Notes: a model not told the origin generated them from the sequence alone. Shown: positions 44,055 through 55,164, numbered from the stretch's first letter. The stretch is DNA of 64,000 bases from Vombatus ursinus (GCF_900497805.2 NW_020954581.1:1625252-1689251), one strand, 5' to 3'. Numbers and translations: made by a program.

Positions 44055-45625
44055 TTTTAATAATATTTTTTTTCCCCAATTACATGTAAAAGCAATGTTT
44101 TTTTTTTTTGGCGAGGCAATTGGGGTTAAGTGACTTGCCCAGAGTCACACAGCTAGTAAATGTTATGTGTCTGAGGCTGAATTTGAACTCAGGTCCTCCT
44201 GAATCCAGAGCTAGTGCTCTATCCACTGCACCACCTAGCTGCTCTAAAAGCAATTTTAACATTCCTTTTTTTTTTTAAGTTTTGAATTCCAAATTTTATC
44301 CCTCCCTCCTTCCTTTCCTTCTTCCCTGAGATGGTAAGCAATCTGATATAGGGTTGATTTTGTAAAAATATTTCCGTATTAGTCATTCTGTGCAAGAAAA
44401 CCCAAGAAAGAAAGAAGGAAAAAGAAAAAGTCTGCTTTGGTCTGTATTCAGACAACATCAGTTCTTTCTTTGATGGCAGATAGCATTTTTTATCATGAGT
44501 CCTTTGGGATTGTCTTGGATTATAATATTGCTGAGAATAGTTGTCATTCACAGTTGTTCATTGTAAAATATTGCTGTTTCTGTGTCCAATGTCCTTCTGG
44601 TTCTGCTCATTTCACTTGGTATCAGTTCATGTAAATCTTTCCAGGTTTTTCTGAAATCATCCTGCTTATCATTTCTTATAGCACAATAGTATTCAATTAC
44701 AATCATATACCACAACTTGTTCAGCCATTCCTCAATGGATGGGTATCCCCTCAATGTCTGATTCTTAGCCACCACAAAATACATGGCAATATATTTTGCT
44801 GCTATAAATATTTTTGTACAAATAGGTTCTTTCCCCCTTTTTTCGATTTCTTTGGGATACAGACCTAGCAGTAATATTGCTGGATCAAAGAGTATGCACA
44901 ATCTTATAGTCCTTTGGACATAGTTCCAAGGTGCTCTCCAGAATGGTTGGATCAGTTCACAACCCCACCAGTAGTGCATTAGTGTCCCAATTTTTCCACA
45001 TCCCCTCCAATATTTATCATTTTCCCTTTTTGTCTTATTAGCCAATCTAAGGTATGAGGTGATGCCTCAGAGCTGTTTTAATTTGTATTTCTCTAATCAA
45101 TAGTGATTTAGAACATTTTTTCATATGGCTATAGATAGCTTTGATTTCTTTGTCTGAAAATTATCTGTTCATGTCCTTTGACCATTTATCAGTTGGGGAA
45201 TGACTTGTATTCTTACAAATCTGACTCAGTTCTTTATATATTTGAGAAATGAGGCCCTTATCAGAGATAGTTGGCTGTAAAATTTTTTTTCTCAGTTTTC
45301 TGTTTTCTTTCTAGTTTTGGTGGCATTAGTTTTGTTTGTACAAAAACTTTTCAATTTTATATAATCAAAATTGTCCATTTTACATTTTGTAATGCTCTCT
45401 ATATCTTGTTTGGTCCTAAATTATTCCCTTATCCATAAATCGATGGGCAAACTATTCCATGCTCTCCTAATTTGTTTATGGTATCACCCTTTATGTCTAA
45501 ATCACGTACCCATTTTGACCATGTCTTGGCATATGGTATGAGATGAGTCTAGTTTCTGCCATATTGTTTTCTAGTTTATACAGCAGTTTTTGTCAAATAA
45601 TGAGTTTTTGTCCCAAAAGCTTGGA
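44055..45625 (-). mobile_element. L1 LINE, 3' UTR and ORF2 C-terminus, antisense
   Basis: The reverse frame 44548-45045 encodes a long ORF2 C-terminal stretch: NDKYWRGCGKIGTLMHYWWG, then FDPAILLLGLYPKE, IAAKYIAMYFVVAKN and WLNKLWYMIVIEYYCAIRND, the zinc-knuckle-like CTD of L1 ORF2p. The upstream part (45050-45625) is out of frame. A short SINE sits at 44102-44243. Confidence 0.93.
44102..44243 (-). mobile_element. short CORE-SINE (WSINE type), antisense, in L1
   Basis: ttggggttaagtgacttgcc to gcaccacctagctgctc; flanked by taaaagcaat near 44088 and 44244. Confidence 0.93.
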
Positions 45626-45726
45626 CTTTGGGAGTCTTCAAATTCTTTGTAGGACCAAATCTGGGGGAAAAAATACATTAATCTCTAAGATATATACACA
45701 CAGAGACTTAAACTAGTAAACTAGAT

Positions 45727-45990
45727 GGGTAGTAGGCATCTAAATAGCACAATGGATTGAGTTCTGGGCTTGAAGTCAGGAAGATATGAGTTCAAATTCT
45801 GGCCCAGGCCTAGCTATGTGGCTCTGGGAAAGTCACTTAACTACTCTTCAGCCTCAGTTTCCTCCTCTGTAAAGTGGGATAATAATAGCACCTACTTTGC
45901 AGGGCTGTTGTGAGGATAAAATGGGAAAATATTTGTAAAGCACTTTGCAAACCTTAAAGTACCATATAAATGCCAGTTATTATTATAGAA
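45727..45990 (+). mobile_element. MIR-like CORE-SINE with L2-type tail, nearly full length
   Basis: tagcacaatggattgagttc, agtcacttaactactcttca, taataatagcacctactttg, accttaaagtaccatataaa. Confidence 0.9.
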
Positions 45991-47090
45991 GGCAGTATTT
46001 TGTCATGAAACGTAATTTTCTTTGCTCGGAAACAAACATGACCTTTCCAGTGGTACAAACACAAAAATGAATAGGGGGAAGGGAAATGAAGATGTTGGAA
46101 ACAAGAGTTTTCAACGAGGCCTGTGTTTCCTAGCTGCTCGCACACGGTAGATGTTTAATAAACATTTGTCAAATTTTATCATAATGAAAATACTTGAGTA
46201 TCAGAAGCTTTTTTCAGCATTTACCCAATGCTTTACAACCAATAATGCTGCTCAAGGACAGACCGTTTGATATGGTGAATAAAAGGCTAGCCTTGGAGTC
46301 AGGAAGCCCTGGAGTCCAGTCCTACCTTTGCCATCTACTGGCTTTGTGAGAATAGGTAAGCTATTTAACATCTCAATTTCCCAGATTACTCTAAGACTTC
46401 AAGTTACAAACATGTTGCCCATTTGCATCAGTGGGGGAGTTTCTATGCTGGGAGTTCTTTGTTCTGATTAAAATTATGGATCAGGACCAAAAGAATTACA
46501 GACTATGCTAGGTGGTGCATTTTGGGGGGGCTAACCTAATCAAAATGCTCATTTGCATATATATATGCAAAAAAGAGTGGCATTTTTCTTAGGGACTGTT
46601 TCTTATGTTTTGTTCAACTCTTGCCTCCAATCTTAGAGGGACATATTTCAATGTGGGCATAAGAAAGAAGTCACTTTTTCACCTTAAATTCAAGCTCTTA
46701 TTTCTTTTATTCAGCTGATAACATTTTTTAAAAACCTAAATACCTGGTTCTTATCATTTATTTAATGATTAAAATGTGCTAAAGGATGGTGGTGATTGTT
46801 TTATGTTCTCCTCAATCTCAACTCATATACACAAGTTGCACAATATCTATTTGGGGGTGGGGGAGTAGGAAGGCGAATAAGCAGAAAAGGAGTGGAGTCT
46901 TAGAGATCAGTGAAATTGAATGACAGATTGAGGGGTGGGGTGGTTCAGTTGTAGATGGAGTTTTTAAATTAGGGCTTATACCTGTGGGTGCAAAACTGAA
47001 TCTATAGGAATCTATCGCTTTACCCAATACATCTGGGACCTGGCCTTCCTTTGTTAAGTTTGGGCTTGCTGATATTATTATATTATGACG
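45991..47090. other. mostly unassigned; short SINE piece
   Basis: 46270-46390 is MIR-like (gccttggagtcaggaagccc). The rest shows no gene or recognised repeat; G-rich short runs lie at 46850. Confidence 0.5.
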
Positions 47091-47099
47091 GTGTACATT

Positions 47100-47225
47100 C
47101 AATCTTCAACCCAATAAACTTTTATTGAGCTACTATTGTGTGTAAGGTATTGTGTTAGGGAGGAGTAATTAAAAGAAGAAAATGGACACAAGCCCCATCC
47201 TTAAGGAGCTTTGCAATCTTCAAAT
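47100..47225. repeat. dispersed repeat of the ctattgtgtgtaaggtattg class
   Basis: cccaataaacttttattgag, gccccatccttaaggagctt. Confidence 0.65.
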
Positions 47226-47870
47226 CCAAAATGAATTGAAAAACGCCATTTTCAGTTGAGATAGGTTTAAGAAAGGGAGCAGGCTGAATGCATATTTAGG
47301 AAAAATAGCTTTTCTTTGGCTGGGAATATGAAATATCTACTTTCAATTCTGTGAATATATGCCTTCAATTTGTGATAAAATATAGTCAACATTCATGATT
47401 CCCCTGTCATTTTTATTTGATTTTTTTAAAAAAAGCATGCTTCTCTATCACCTTTCATCATAACCTGCTTTTGTTTTTTCAATTAAAGTGATTTAGTATT
47501 AAATTTGGAGAATTTGGAAGGGATTTGGTGACACCATTTAAAATCATAGGAGGGACCATGAAAGCAGACTTGGCCATCTTTGGGTTCCATGCAGTTTTCA
47601 GAGCTTCATATGCAGTCTTTGGAGCAAGGGTGAAAGAAGAGGAAGCCAATGTGAGAAAATAAAGCATTTCACAAATGAATAGTGTCAGTAATTGTTGGTT
47701 CTGTTCAGTATAACAACTGGTTTTTGTGTTAGCATTTGGTTTTGAAGGGGGAGAAGCAAAGATGGCAGCCCTTTGACACCCGTGCATGGCAGCTCTGACC
47801 TTTGGTCATACTCACCAACCCTTCTAGAACCCAAAAAGGTCTGTAGCCTTCTGATGTGTCATATATCTCT
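47226..47870. other. no gene recognised
   Basis: A 102-codon reverse frame at 47479-47787 has low-complexity composition and no recognisable domain. Confidence 0.5.
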
Positions 47871-47877
47871 TAGACAA

Positions 47878-48041
47878 TAGTCTGGCGAAACCTAAGAGAT
47901 CCCTTCTCAAAATAATGTTTTTAAATGCATAAAATAAAATACATAATATTACAAAGGAAACTAATTCATTGAAATACAGTTGTCAAATACAGTTATTTTC
48001 AAAATAAGTTCTTGGACCTCCAGGTTAGAACTCCTAGCCTA
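47878..48041. mobile_element. hAT-like MITE, copy B, left end missing
   Basis: gatcccttctcaaaataatg, aatgcataaaataaaataca, then ccaggttagaactcctag. Confidence 0.65.
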
Positions 48042-48249
48042 GGGTATCACAGAATCTGGGCAGTGAGAAACTAGAATTTAGTTGCCAGAATTGCATTTAT
48101 TTGGACTTTAATTATTCAATTGATCTAAAAAAACTGCAAAGAAATGCAAAAGGAAAATTTTTTTTTACCCTATACGAAAAGGTAATAAAAAAATGGTCTC
48201 TGGATCTCCAAGTAATTTTTTTTGAGGCGGACACCCTTGTTATAGTTAA

Positions 48250-48900
48250 TATTAATTCTTCAAGTCATTCTTCCCATATTGTTGTCTCTTCTTGTTGTTA
48301 TTGTTGTAGACTGACTCTCCGTGACCCCTTTTGGGGTTTTCTTGTTAAAGATACTGGAGTGGTTTGCCATTTCCTTCTCCAGCTTATTTTACTGATGAGG
48401 AAACTGAGGCAAACGGAGTTAAGTGACTTGCCCAGGGTGACACAGCTAGTAAATGTCTGAGGCTGCATTTTCACTCAGGTTTTTCTGACTCCAGGCCTGG
48501 TACTGTATCCACTGTTCTACCTAGCTGACCCAAGGATATAAATATAATACATGAAATAATACCTACTTGAGAGGAACTAAGGGGGTTAGACTGGATGATC
48601 TCTAAGCTTTACTTCCAGCTTTAAAATCCCATGACCTGAGGTTCTGAAAGTGGAACAGGGTGACTTCACACTGCTGGGGATACAGAATCCAGCTTGGGGG
48701 TCTTGGAAGCCCTTCTCTAGTCCCAGGCTGGGAGGAAACACACCTGGAGTCCCTCCCTGAGCCCCAGTTGGGCTACCCACAGATCAACACGGGCGCTAGA
48801 GCCATGTAGGACTCCCATCTTTGCCAGGTCCCTGGCAAAGCTCCATTTCCCCACTCTAGGCTTTTTCAGTATTAATTCTTCAAGTCATTCTTTCCATATT
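48250..48900. repeat. 31-bp direct repeat around a 589-bp insert at the exon-7 acceptor
   Basis: 48250-48280 and 48870-48900 agree at 30 of 31 bases (both contain tattaattcttcaagtcatt). Between them lie an antisense Mar1-type SINE (48285-48530) and about 340 bp of other sequence. Confidence 0.9.
48285..48530 (-). mobile_element. Mar1-type CORE-SINE, antisense
   Basis: actgactctccgtgacccct, gatactggagtggtttgcca, ttaagtgacttgcccagggt, tctacctagctgaccc. Confidence 0.92.
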
Positions 48901-48910
48901 TTCTCCGCAG

Positions 48911-49010
48911 ATTACCTTCAACAATAAAGCTCACAGTGGTAGAATAAAAATCTATTTTGATACTGAGGCCAACATTCAGGAGTGCAAAGGCTTGCATGTA
49001 TCCGGATCAA
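48911..49010 (+). CDS. MCOLN2: MCOLN2 exon 7: end of luminal domain
   Basis: Acceptor ttctccgcag precedes 48911 and donor gtaagt follows 49010; 100 nt, 33 codons plus one base. It encodes [20 protein letters not shown] then [13 protein letters not shown]. The Cys in QECKG pairs with the PDCY Cys of exon 6 in family structures. The acceptor is unusual: the 31 bases upstream of it (48870-48900) recur 620 bp earlier at 48250-48280 with one difference. A second acceptor-like ctttttcag ends at 48869; use of it would add 41 nt and shift the frame. Confidence 0.96.
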
Positions 49011-49259
49011 GTAAGTGTGGCAGGCATATTTCTGCTATGAATCATGGGTGATTTCAATAATAATCATAATCGTAACTTTGCATAGTGTTTTAAAGGTTTG
49101 CAGAGTTTATCTTTGGCAAGAATGTGTGTGTGTTATTATTTGGGTAGAGAAGAGATTTGATCAGAAAATCTAGTTTCAGGTTTTATTAATAGCTGATATT
49201 GTTTAAGAGTCCAAAGGTTTACGAAACACTGTTTATGTGGGTTTTTTGGGGTTTTTTTG

Positions 49260-49690
49260 GTATTTTATCCTCATGATAATCCTAAGACACAATTACTTTG
49301 TTGTTCAGTTGTCTTCAGTCATGTCTGATTCTTTGTGACCCCATTTGGGGGTTTCTGGGCAAAGATACTGGACTGGTTTGCATTTGCTCCCCCAGCTCAT
49401 TTTATAGATGAGGAAACTGAGGCAAACAGGGTTAAATGACTTGCCCAAGGTCATACAGCTAATAAGCATCTGAGGCCAAATTTGAACTCGGGTCTTCCTG
49501 ACTCCAGGCCCGGCACTCTAACCACTGCATCACCTAGCTGCTCTATGAGACAATTACTTCAGGTGTTGTTATCCCTTTTTTATAGATGAGTAAATTGAGA
49601 ATCAGAGAGATTAAGTAATACCTGTATGACCTTAAGTAAATCATTTGACCTCTCCATTACCTTGTCTGCAAAATAAGTTGGACTAGATCA
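49260..49690 (-). mobile_element. MIR-like CORE-SINE, antisense, split by a Mar1-type SINE
   Basis: Outer pieces about 49180-49296 and 49546-49690 (ggtgttgttatccctttttt). The Mar1-type insert is 49297-49545, with the near-duplicate acaattactt on both sides (49285 and 49549). Confidence 0.75.
49297..49545 (-). mobile_element. Mar1-type CORE-SINE, antisense, inside a MIR-like SINE
   Basis: ttgttgttcagttgtcttca, gtgaccccatttgggggttt, tgcatcacctagctgctct. Confidence 0.92.
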
Positions 49691-49873
49691 GGGGTGGGGA
49701 ACCTGCAGCCTCGAGGCCACCTGCGGCCTTCTAGGTCCATGGGTGCAGCCTTTTGACTGAGTCCAAGTTTTACAGACCAAATCCTCTTATTAAGGGGATT
49801 TGTTCTGTGAAGTCTGGATTCAGTCCAAGCGCCATACTTGAGGACCTAGAGGGCCACAAGTTCCCCACCTCTG
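49689..49873. mobile_element. hAT-like MITE, copy 2, with 8-bp target duplication
   Basis: Left end caggggtggggaacctgcag and reversed right end cagaggtggggaacttgtgg. Flanks gactagat (49681-49688) and gattagat (49874-49881) are an 8-bp duplication with one change, as hAT elements leave. An internal palindrome includes aaatcctcttattaagggga. Confidence 0.85.
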
Positions 49874-49881
49874 GATTAGAT

Positions 49882-50815
49882 CATCTCTGGGGGCCCTTCC
49901 AACTCTGGTCCTCTGAGCATATGATAGCTACTAGTAATAACCAGCATTCATATAACCCTTAACCGATGCTAATTTGCCATGACTTGGCTGTGGCAATGCC
50001 ACCTAGTAGCAGATAAGGGTGAGGGGTGGGGTTCAAACCCAGGCCTCCCCTGGTTTCATGACAATCCTTCTTTCCCATGATGTGTCTTTTACATCAAAAG
50101 CCATCTTTCAGAGATTATTTTTTTCAGGTTATTAGTCACTGCAGGGGAGAGAGAGAACATAAACACTCCAAAAGGGAACATTGAAATGGATGGTGTGGGA
50201 TGCAGGCTTTTTGATTATATGACTCAAGGGTCTGGATTCTTCCGTGTCCTTTGCTATTTTCTTCCTTCTAATGGACTTCAACATGACTCATCTTTTAGTG
50301 TACCCTTGCTGTTGAATGGAGTTTTCCTCTGGTGCTCTGCCAGACTGTGCCTTTTGCTACTTTAAGTAATTCTCTGATTAGGCCTTTTAGCTAAACTAAG
50401 AGTGCATTAGCAAAATGTCCAGAACGTTACTCCTTCAACTTTTGTAAATGTCTTATTGCCTTTCCCTATCTCCCCCCTTTCGTTTGGGACATGGCCGTTG
50501 CTTTTAAGTTGTAAGTAATTATGATTAGAGAGTCCCTTCCTCAGGCTTCACGAACTTAAATTTCAGTGGAGTCCTAGAAACTTACTTAAAGGTATGCTTG
50601 TGCCTGGGCATGTATATACACACACAATAGGAAGGAAAGAAGGAAGAGAGGGAGAAAGAGAGAAAAAAGGAAGGAAAAAAGAAGGAAGGAAGGCAGACAT
50701 AAGTCTGGGCAGTGGGCTTAGAAAGACTTTCTAATAATTAGTGATGACCCCCCAATTTAATATGCTGCCCTAGGGAGTATACAGTATATATAGGCAAGAG
50801 GGCTGTGATGATCAC
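49882..50815. other. MCOLN2 intron 7: no gene recognised
   Basis: Apparently unique, with a (GAAG)n-rich stretch at 50627-50695. Confidence 0.5.
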
Positions 50816-50824
50816 TTAAGCACA

Positions 50825-51062
50825 ACAAACTGGTGGTTATATAGTGTTTTATAGTTTGCCAAATACTTTACAATTATTATCTCATTTTATCCTCAATAAC
50901 AACCCTGGGAGTTAAGTGCTATTATTAGCCCCATTTTTACAGATAAGGAAACCGAGGCAGACAGACGTTAAGTAACTAGCCTAGAGTCACATTGCCAGTA
51001 AGTGTCTCAGGTTGGATCTGAACTCGGATCTTCCTGACTCCAGGTCCAGCGTTGTATCTGCT
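50825..51062 (-). mobile_element. MIR-like CORE-SINE, antisense
   Basis: tatagtgttttatagtttgc, aacaaccctgggagttaagt, gaggcagacagacgttaagt. Confidence 0.87.
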
Positions 51063-51075
51063 GTGGGGTGCTATG

Positions 51076-51259
51076 TTTGTTTGTTTGTTTTTTTTTTGTT
51101 TGTTTGTTTTTGTTTTTGTTTGTGCTAGGCAATGGGGTTAAGTGACTTGCCCAGGGTCACACAGCTAGTGAGTGTTATGTGTCTGAGGCTGGATTTGAAC
51201 TCAGGTCCTCCTGAATCCAGGGCCAATGCTCTATCCACTGTGCCACCTCGCTGCCCCTT
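51076..51259 (-). mobile_element. short CORE-SINE (WSINE type), antisense, with target duplication
   Basis: Flanked by tggggtgctatg at 51064-51075 and 51260-51271. (GTTT)n-rich tail, then a full SINE to gccacctcgctgcccc. Confidence 0.95.
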
Positions 51260-51404
51260 TGGGGTGCTATGAAGGACATTTGTGCTTCAAATGGGGGAAC
51301 CTTTCTAATTCTGAGATTAGTATGCTTGTGTGGTAAACAGAGATTTGAATGCTGTTTAAGGCAAAATTCACTTCCATAAAAATGTTCATGAACTCATAGT
51401 TTCT

Positions 51405-51607
51405 TTCTTTTTTTTTTTTTTTTGTAAATGTAAATTCATCCATTTCATTTAGATTGTCAGTTTTGGGTTTTTTTTTTTTTTTTTTTTTTGGTCTAGGCAA
51501 CGGGGTTAAGTGACTTACCCAGGGTCACACAGCTAGTAAGTATTATGTGTCTGAGGTCGGATCTGAGCTCAGGTCCTCCTGAATCCAGGGCCAGTGCTCT
51601 ATCCACA
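51405..51607 (-). mobile_element. short CORE-SINE with an apparent 3' transduction, antisense
   Basis: Flanked by aactcatagtttct at 51391-51404 and 51608-51621. Inside are two poly-T runs (51405-51423 and 51470-51491) separated by about 46 bp of non-SINE DNA, then a 5'-truncated SINE. See findings. Confidence 0.9.
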
Positions 51608-51639
51608 AACTCATAGTTTCTATCTGCCATGCAGATAGA

Positions 51640-51885
51640 TCTGGGGGCAACAGTGACTCTCCCAGGGTCTCACAACCAGTATGTATGAGAGGTAGGCCAT
51701 ATGATCTAGACCTGATCCAGATGCTACCTCAGGGCCCCTTTAGTCCAGCCCCTTATTTTACAAATAAGGAAGCTGAGGTCTAGGAAAGCTTGAGCAAGTT
51801 GAATGACTTGCCCCAAATCATACAGGTAGTAAGGGTCAGAGGCAGGATTTGAACCGAGGTTCTCTGACTCGAATTTCATTGTTCC
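51640..51885 (-). mobile_element. MIR-type repeats, antisense
   Basis: gtccagccccttattttaca, gaatgacttgccccaaatca, gaggcaggatttgaaccgag. Confidence 0.7.
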
Positions 51886-52123
51886 TTTCACCGTATGATA
51901 CTATTGTCCTTACTCTAAGGCCAATTGTGTGTTCTAACTTAATCCAGTTCCAATTTTAGGCCATATCTATCTTCCCTTCCCTTCTGTTTCAAATTTGTTA
52001 TATACAGCTTGCTTTTTTAAAACTGTATGTTATAAATTCAGCATCAGTTCTAAGGCTGTCCGACTTGAATGTGTCTCCCTCTAAATTTCCTTCTCTTCCA
52101 TGCATTTAAAAATGTTTCATTGA

Positions 52124-52232
52124 TACTCTTTCTTTTTTCCTTCCTTCCTCCTTCCCTCCTTCCCATTCCTTCCTCCCTCCCTCCCATTCCTTCCTCCCTC
52201 CCTCCCATTCCTTCCTTCCTTCCTTCCATCCA
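52124..52232. repeat. (CTTC/CCTC)n pyrimidine-rich repeat
   Basis: Period-4 units and a roughly 20-bp higher unit around cattccttcctccctccctc. Confidence 0.9.
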
Positions 52233-52269
52233 TCACTATTACCCCTTTCCCACCTGCAAAGGCTTCACT

Positions 52270-52985
52270 TGCAAAAGAAAAAAAAAATCCCTCCTTTGTC
52301 AAATATAGTGAAGCAAAGCCAACCTGCACATGACCCCTGCGTGAAACTATTTGTCTCATTCTGTACTTCAAGTCTGTCACCTCTTTGTCAGGAGGTAGAA
52401 CTTGTGCTCCATCACTGATCCTATGGAACCATAGTGGGTCATTGCACTGATCAGTTCTTTAGCTTTTTGAGTTGTTTGTCTTCATAATGTAGGTCATTAT
52501 ATAAATTGTTCTCCTGGTTTTACTTACTTCACTCAGTTGAAAGCATTTTTTAAAATATCACCTTCATTTCTCAATATATCTCTGCTTAACCCTCCTCCCA
52601 TAGAGCCATCTCTTACAGAAGTATAGAGGAAAATAAAACAGTTCAGCAAAGTCATTCCCAGCCCCAGTCACATCCGACACCAGATATAGTCTCCCGCACC
52701 AATAATTTGCAAGGAAAAGAGGCAGATGCATTCTCATATCTCTTTTTAGGGCCAAGAATATCCATTCTAATTCCACAGAATTCAGTTTATGTTTTTATTC
52801 TTTCCATTTATGATGTTGTAGTCATTGTGTGTATTATTTCTCCGGTTCTGCTTACTTTTCATTGCATCAGTTCATATAATTCTTCTCATGCTTCTCTGAA
52901 TTTTCCATATTCATCATTTCTTATGATGCAGTTGTATTATGTTGTATTTATGTACCACAGTTTATTTAGCCATTCCTCAGATTGA
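52270..52985 (-). mobile_element. two L1 LINE 3' ends, antisense
   Basis: 52270-52530 (aaagccaacctgcacatgac, ctgatcctatggaaccatag) and 52555-52985 (atagagccatctcttacaga, gtaccacagtttatttagcc). Confidence 0.7.
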
Positions 52986-52989
52986 GTCA

Positions 52990-54330
52990 AGGGTGCCACA
53001 CAAGTGATAAAAAAGCCCCTTCTGCATCAGACTCCATGAAGGTCTTTGCTACTGCAAAAAATATCATCAGAACTGGCATATGTTTATTACTGACCTTGGG
53101 GCAAATTTGGCAAGATGCTTGTTAAGATCAAAATATCTGATGGGTTCATCAGGGAAATCACCAATTTCCTCTTTTTCTCGTTCATTTCCCAAGAGGCTTA
53201 GTATATAATTTACGTCCTTCTCCCCATGTGTTCAAGAAAAGAGAAACTTGGGCTCTCTCTTGTGGGTAGACAACACACATAGAAACCTCTCAGACATCCA
53301 GAATCTTAAAATTTTCATTTCAACTATGCCCGATTTGCATTTAAAATCAGACATGACCCTCTCTTCTTTTCCTTCTTTTTTTTTGCTCTCTCTTCTTTGT
53401 CCTCTTCTTTTTCTTTCTCTTTTTCTCTTCCCTCCCTTTCCCACCCCTCTTCTCTTCTTTTCCTCTCTCCACTTTCTCTTTCTCTCCATTTTTTGCTCCC
53501 TTCCATTTTCCACTTATTATAGTCTTGACTTGCCTTGTCTTCTCTCCCCCTCCCCCACCTCTGGACCAGCTAGGGAAACAGGTTCCCCCCATGGCCCCAT
53601 ACTAGGGCCATCTGCTGAGGGGGTTGTCTTCTCCTCCCTCCTGCCCCCACCATACTCTTGGGTATTGGGTGGCACAGTTTGCTGCTTGTAGTGATCAGAA
53701 ACATGTACCAGAGAAGCAGACACAGTGAGAGCTCACATACATAATACATGTGTACATGTATACACACATATTACATCATTGAGCTTGTGTTTATACTTTT
53801 CATTTCAGTCCAAACCACCAGACTATTGGTTCATCCCATCAAGTTTGGGGCCTCTCATTTAGTTGTCTGTGGTCTCAGGAGATTCAGTATGTAAGGTGGG
53901 CGGTCCATCTGCTCTTCATAAATGCTACATAACCCGCCCTCACGTGTGTGTATAGGAGTAAATAGAATCAACTCCTCGCATAACCCCCCTACCCTCACCC
54001 ATTCATCAGTAAGGAAGAGCATGCAAGACTGCCCCTCTTTCTTCCCTGAGCAAACCTCGGATTATAATGTCTTTTTCCCTTCAAAGCAACCTTTGATGTT
54101 CATTTGATTGAGATTTCACCTGAATGAAAATACCTATGTTAGAACGGCTCTGGGACTCATACCAAGCCCTGCTTCTGTATCATAGGAAAGACTTTGCAAA
54201 AGGCAGAAAATATGATATGTCTCATTGTTAGTTATGCCAGCTGTGGTATTGTAGACAGAGGGCCATGCTTCCTGTCCAATAGGTGTTTTATCCATTTCAA
54301 TGCATTAAATTCAACTGATGGATACAGAAC
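52990..54330. other. no gene recognised; CT-rich tract
   Basis: 53355-53530 is a TC-rich simple tract whose frames encode only low-complexity Arg/Glu/Lys or Ser/Phe/Leu runs. The rest is unassigned. Confidence 0.55.
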
Positions 54331-54739
54331 TATAGTTGTGTAAATTGGCCTGACCTCCACAAAGTCCTAATCTAGTGCCTCCTTGTGGTATGCTAGTGAA
54401 CCTGAGTTCTCAAAGACTGGGTACAGTGGCCCATGCTCAAGCAGGTTCTACCATACTTGACAGGCTTTGAGGCCAGTTGTGGCAACAACATTGTCTGCTC
54501 TTTGAGGACTGAGTATGGAGAGACTTGTTTCTAGTAGGCTGTGGAAGATGAAGATCATATGACCATAGCAACCAATGAAATGAAGAAAAATAAATGCAAG
54601 ATGGCCCTCAGTGCCATCTGGTGTTCTTCCATTTCTTCAGTGATGGCAGAATAGTGGAAAAGGGGACAAAGGCATGAAGTTTTACATAGTTTTTAGATCA
54701 TCTGTAAATTTTTACTTGGCATTCCAAATGCTGTTGGTA

Positions 54740-55150
54740 TTCTAGATGACAGTGACCAGATAGTGAACTTACAACTTGAAGAAACAAATCTCATTTGTCT
54801 CATCATTCTCACTGTAAATGAAACCAGAAAAAGGAATTTGCAGATTAAACAGAAGTTGACTCAGGGAGTCATTGAAGTATTAAATATAGAAGCTGGTAAA
54901 GTTGGTTTTATAATCTGTCCAAAAGCAATGAGAAATACAATTTAAGGAGAGCCTTGGTCATCTCATATTGCTTATGATAAGTATTTGCAAAAAAGACCGC
55001 CATGAAAATAATTGCGGCTTATCCACCAGCATCTGTTGAAGAAGAAGAAGAGGTAGAGAAATTCTATGGTGAACTTGGCAGGACCTTCCAAATGAAATCG
55101 GCATATACTTTGAGACAGCAAATTAAATGAAAATGTGAAAGTAAACGAGA
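54740..55150 (+). mobile_element. RTE-clade LINE, endonuclease-domain fragment, sense
   Basis: Translated pieces match the RTE/BovB apurinic-endonuclease region (the part annotated as craniofacial-development-protein-2-like in hosts): KQKLTQGVIEVLNIEAGKVG then FIICPK in the frame 54763-54945, then, in another frame, MKIIAAYPPASVEEEEEVEK followed by FYGEL. The family has V-Y-A-P-T-S and EEVEQFYE at that place. Frame changes and stops break it. Confidence 0.75.
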
Positions 55151-55164
55151 AGGGTGAAAAACAA

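Noticed and set aside
44548-45045. 165-codon reverse-strand frame considered as a host gene
   Set aside because: It is the C-terminal part of L1 ORF2 (YWRGCG, WLNKLWYM, EYYCAIRND).
47479-47787. 102-codon reverse frame
   Set aside because: No domain, no splice sites that connect it, no sign of a retrocopy tail. Left unassigned.
53232-53691. Arg/Glu/Lys-rich and Ser/Phe/Leu-rich frames
   Set aside because: Both strands of a TC-rich simple tract; composition explains the lack of stops.
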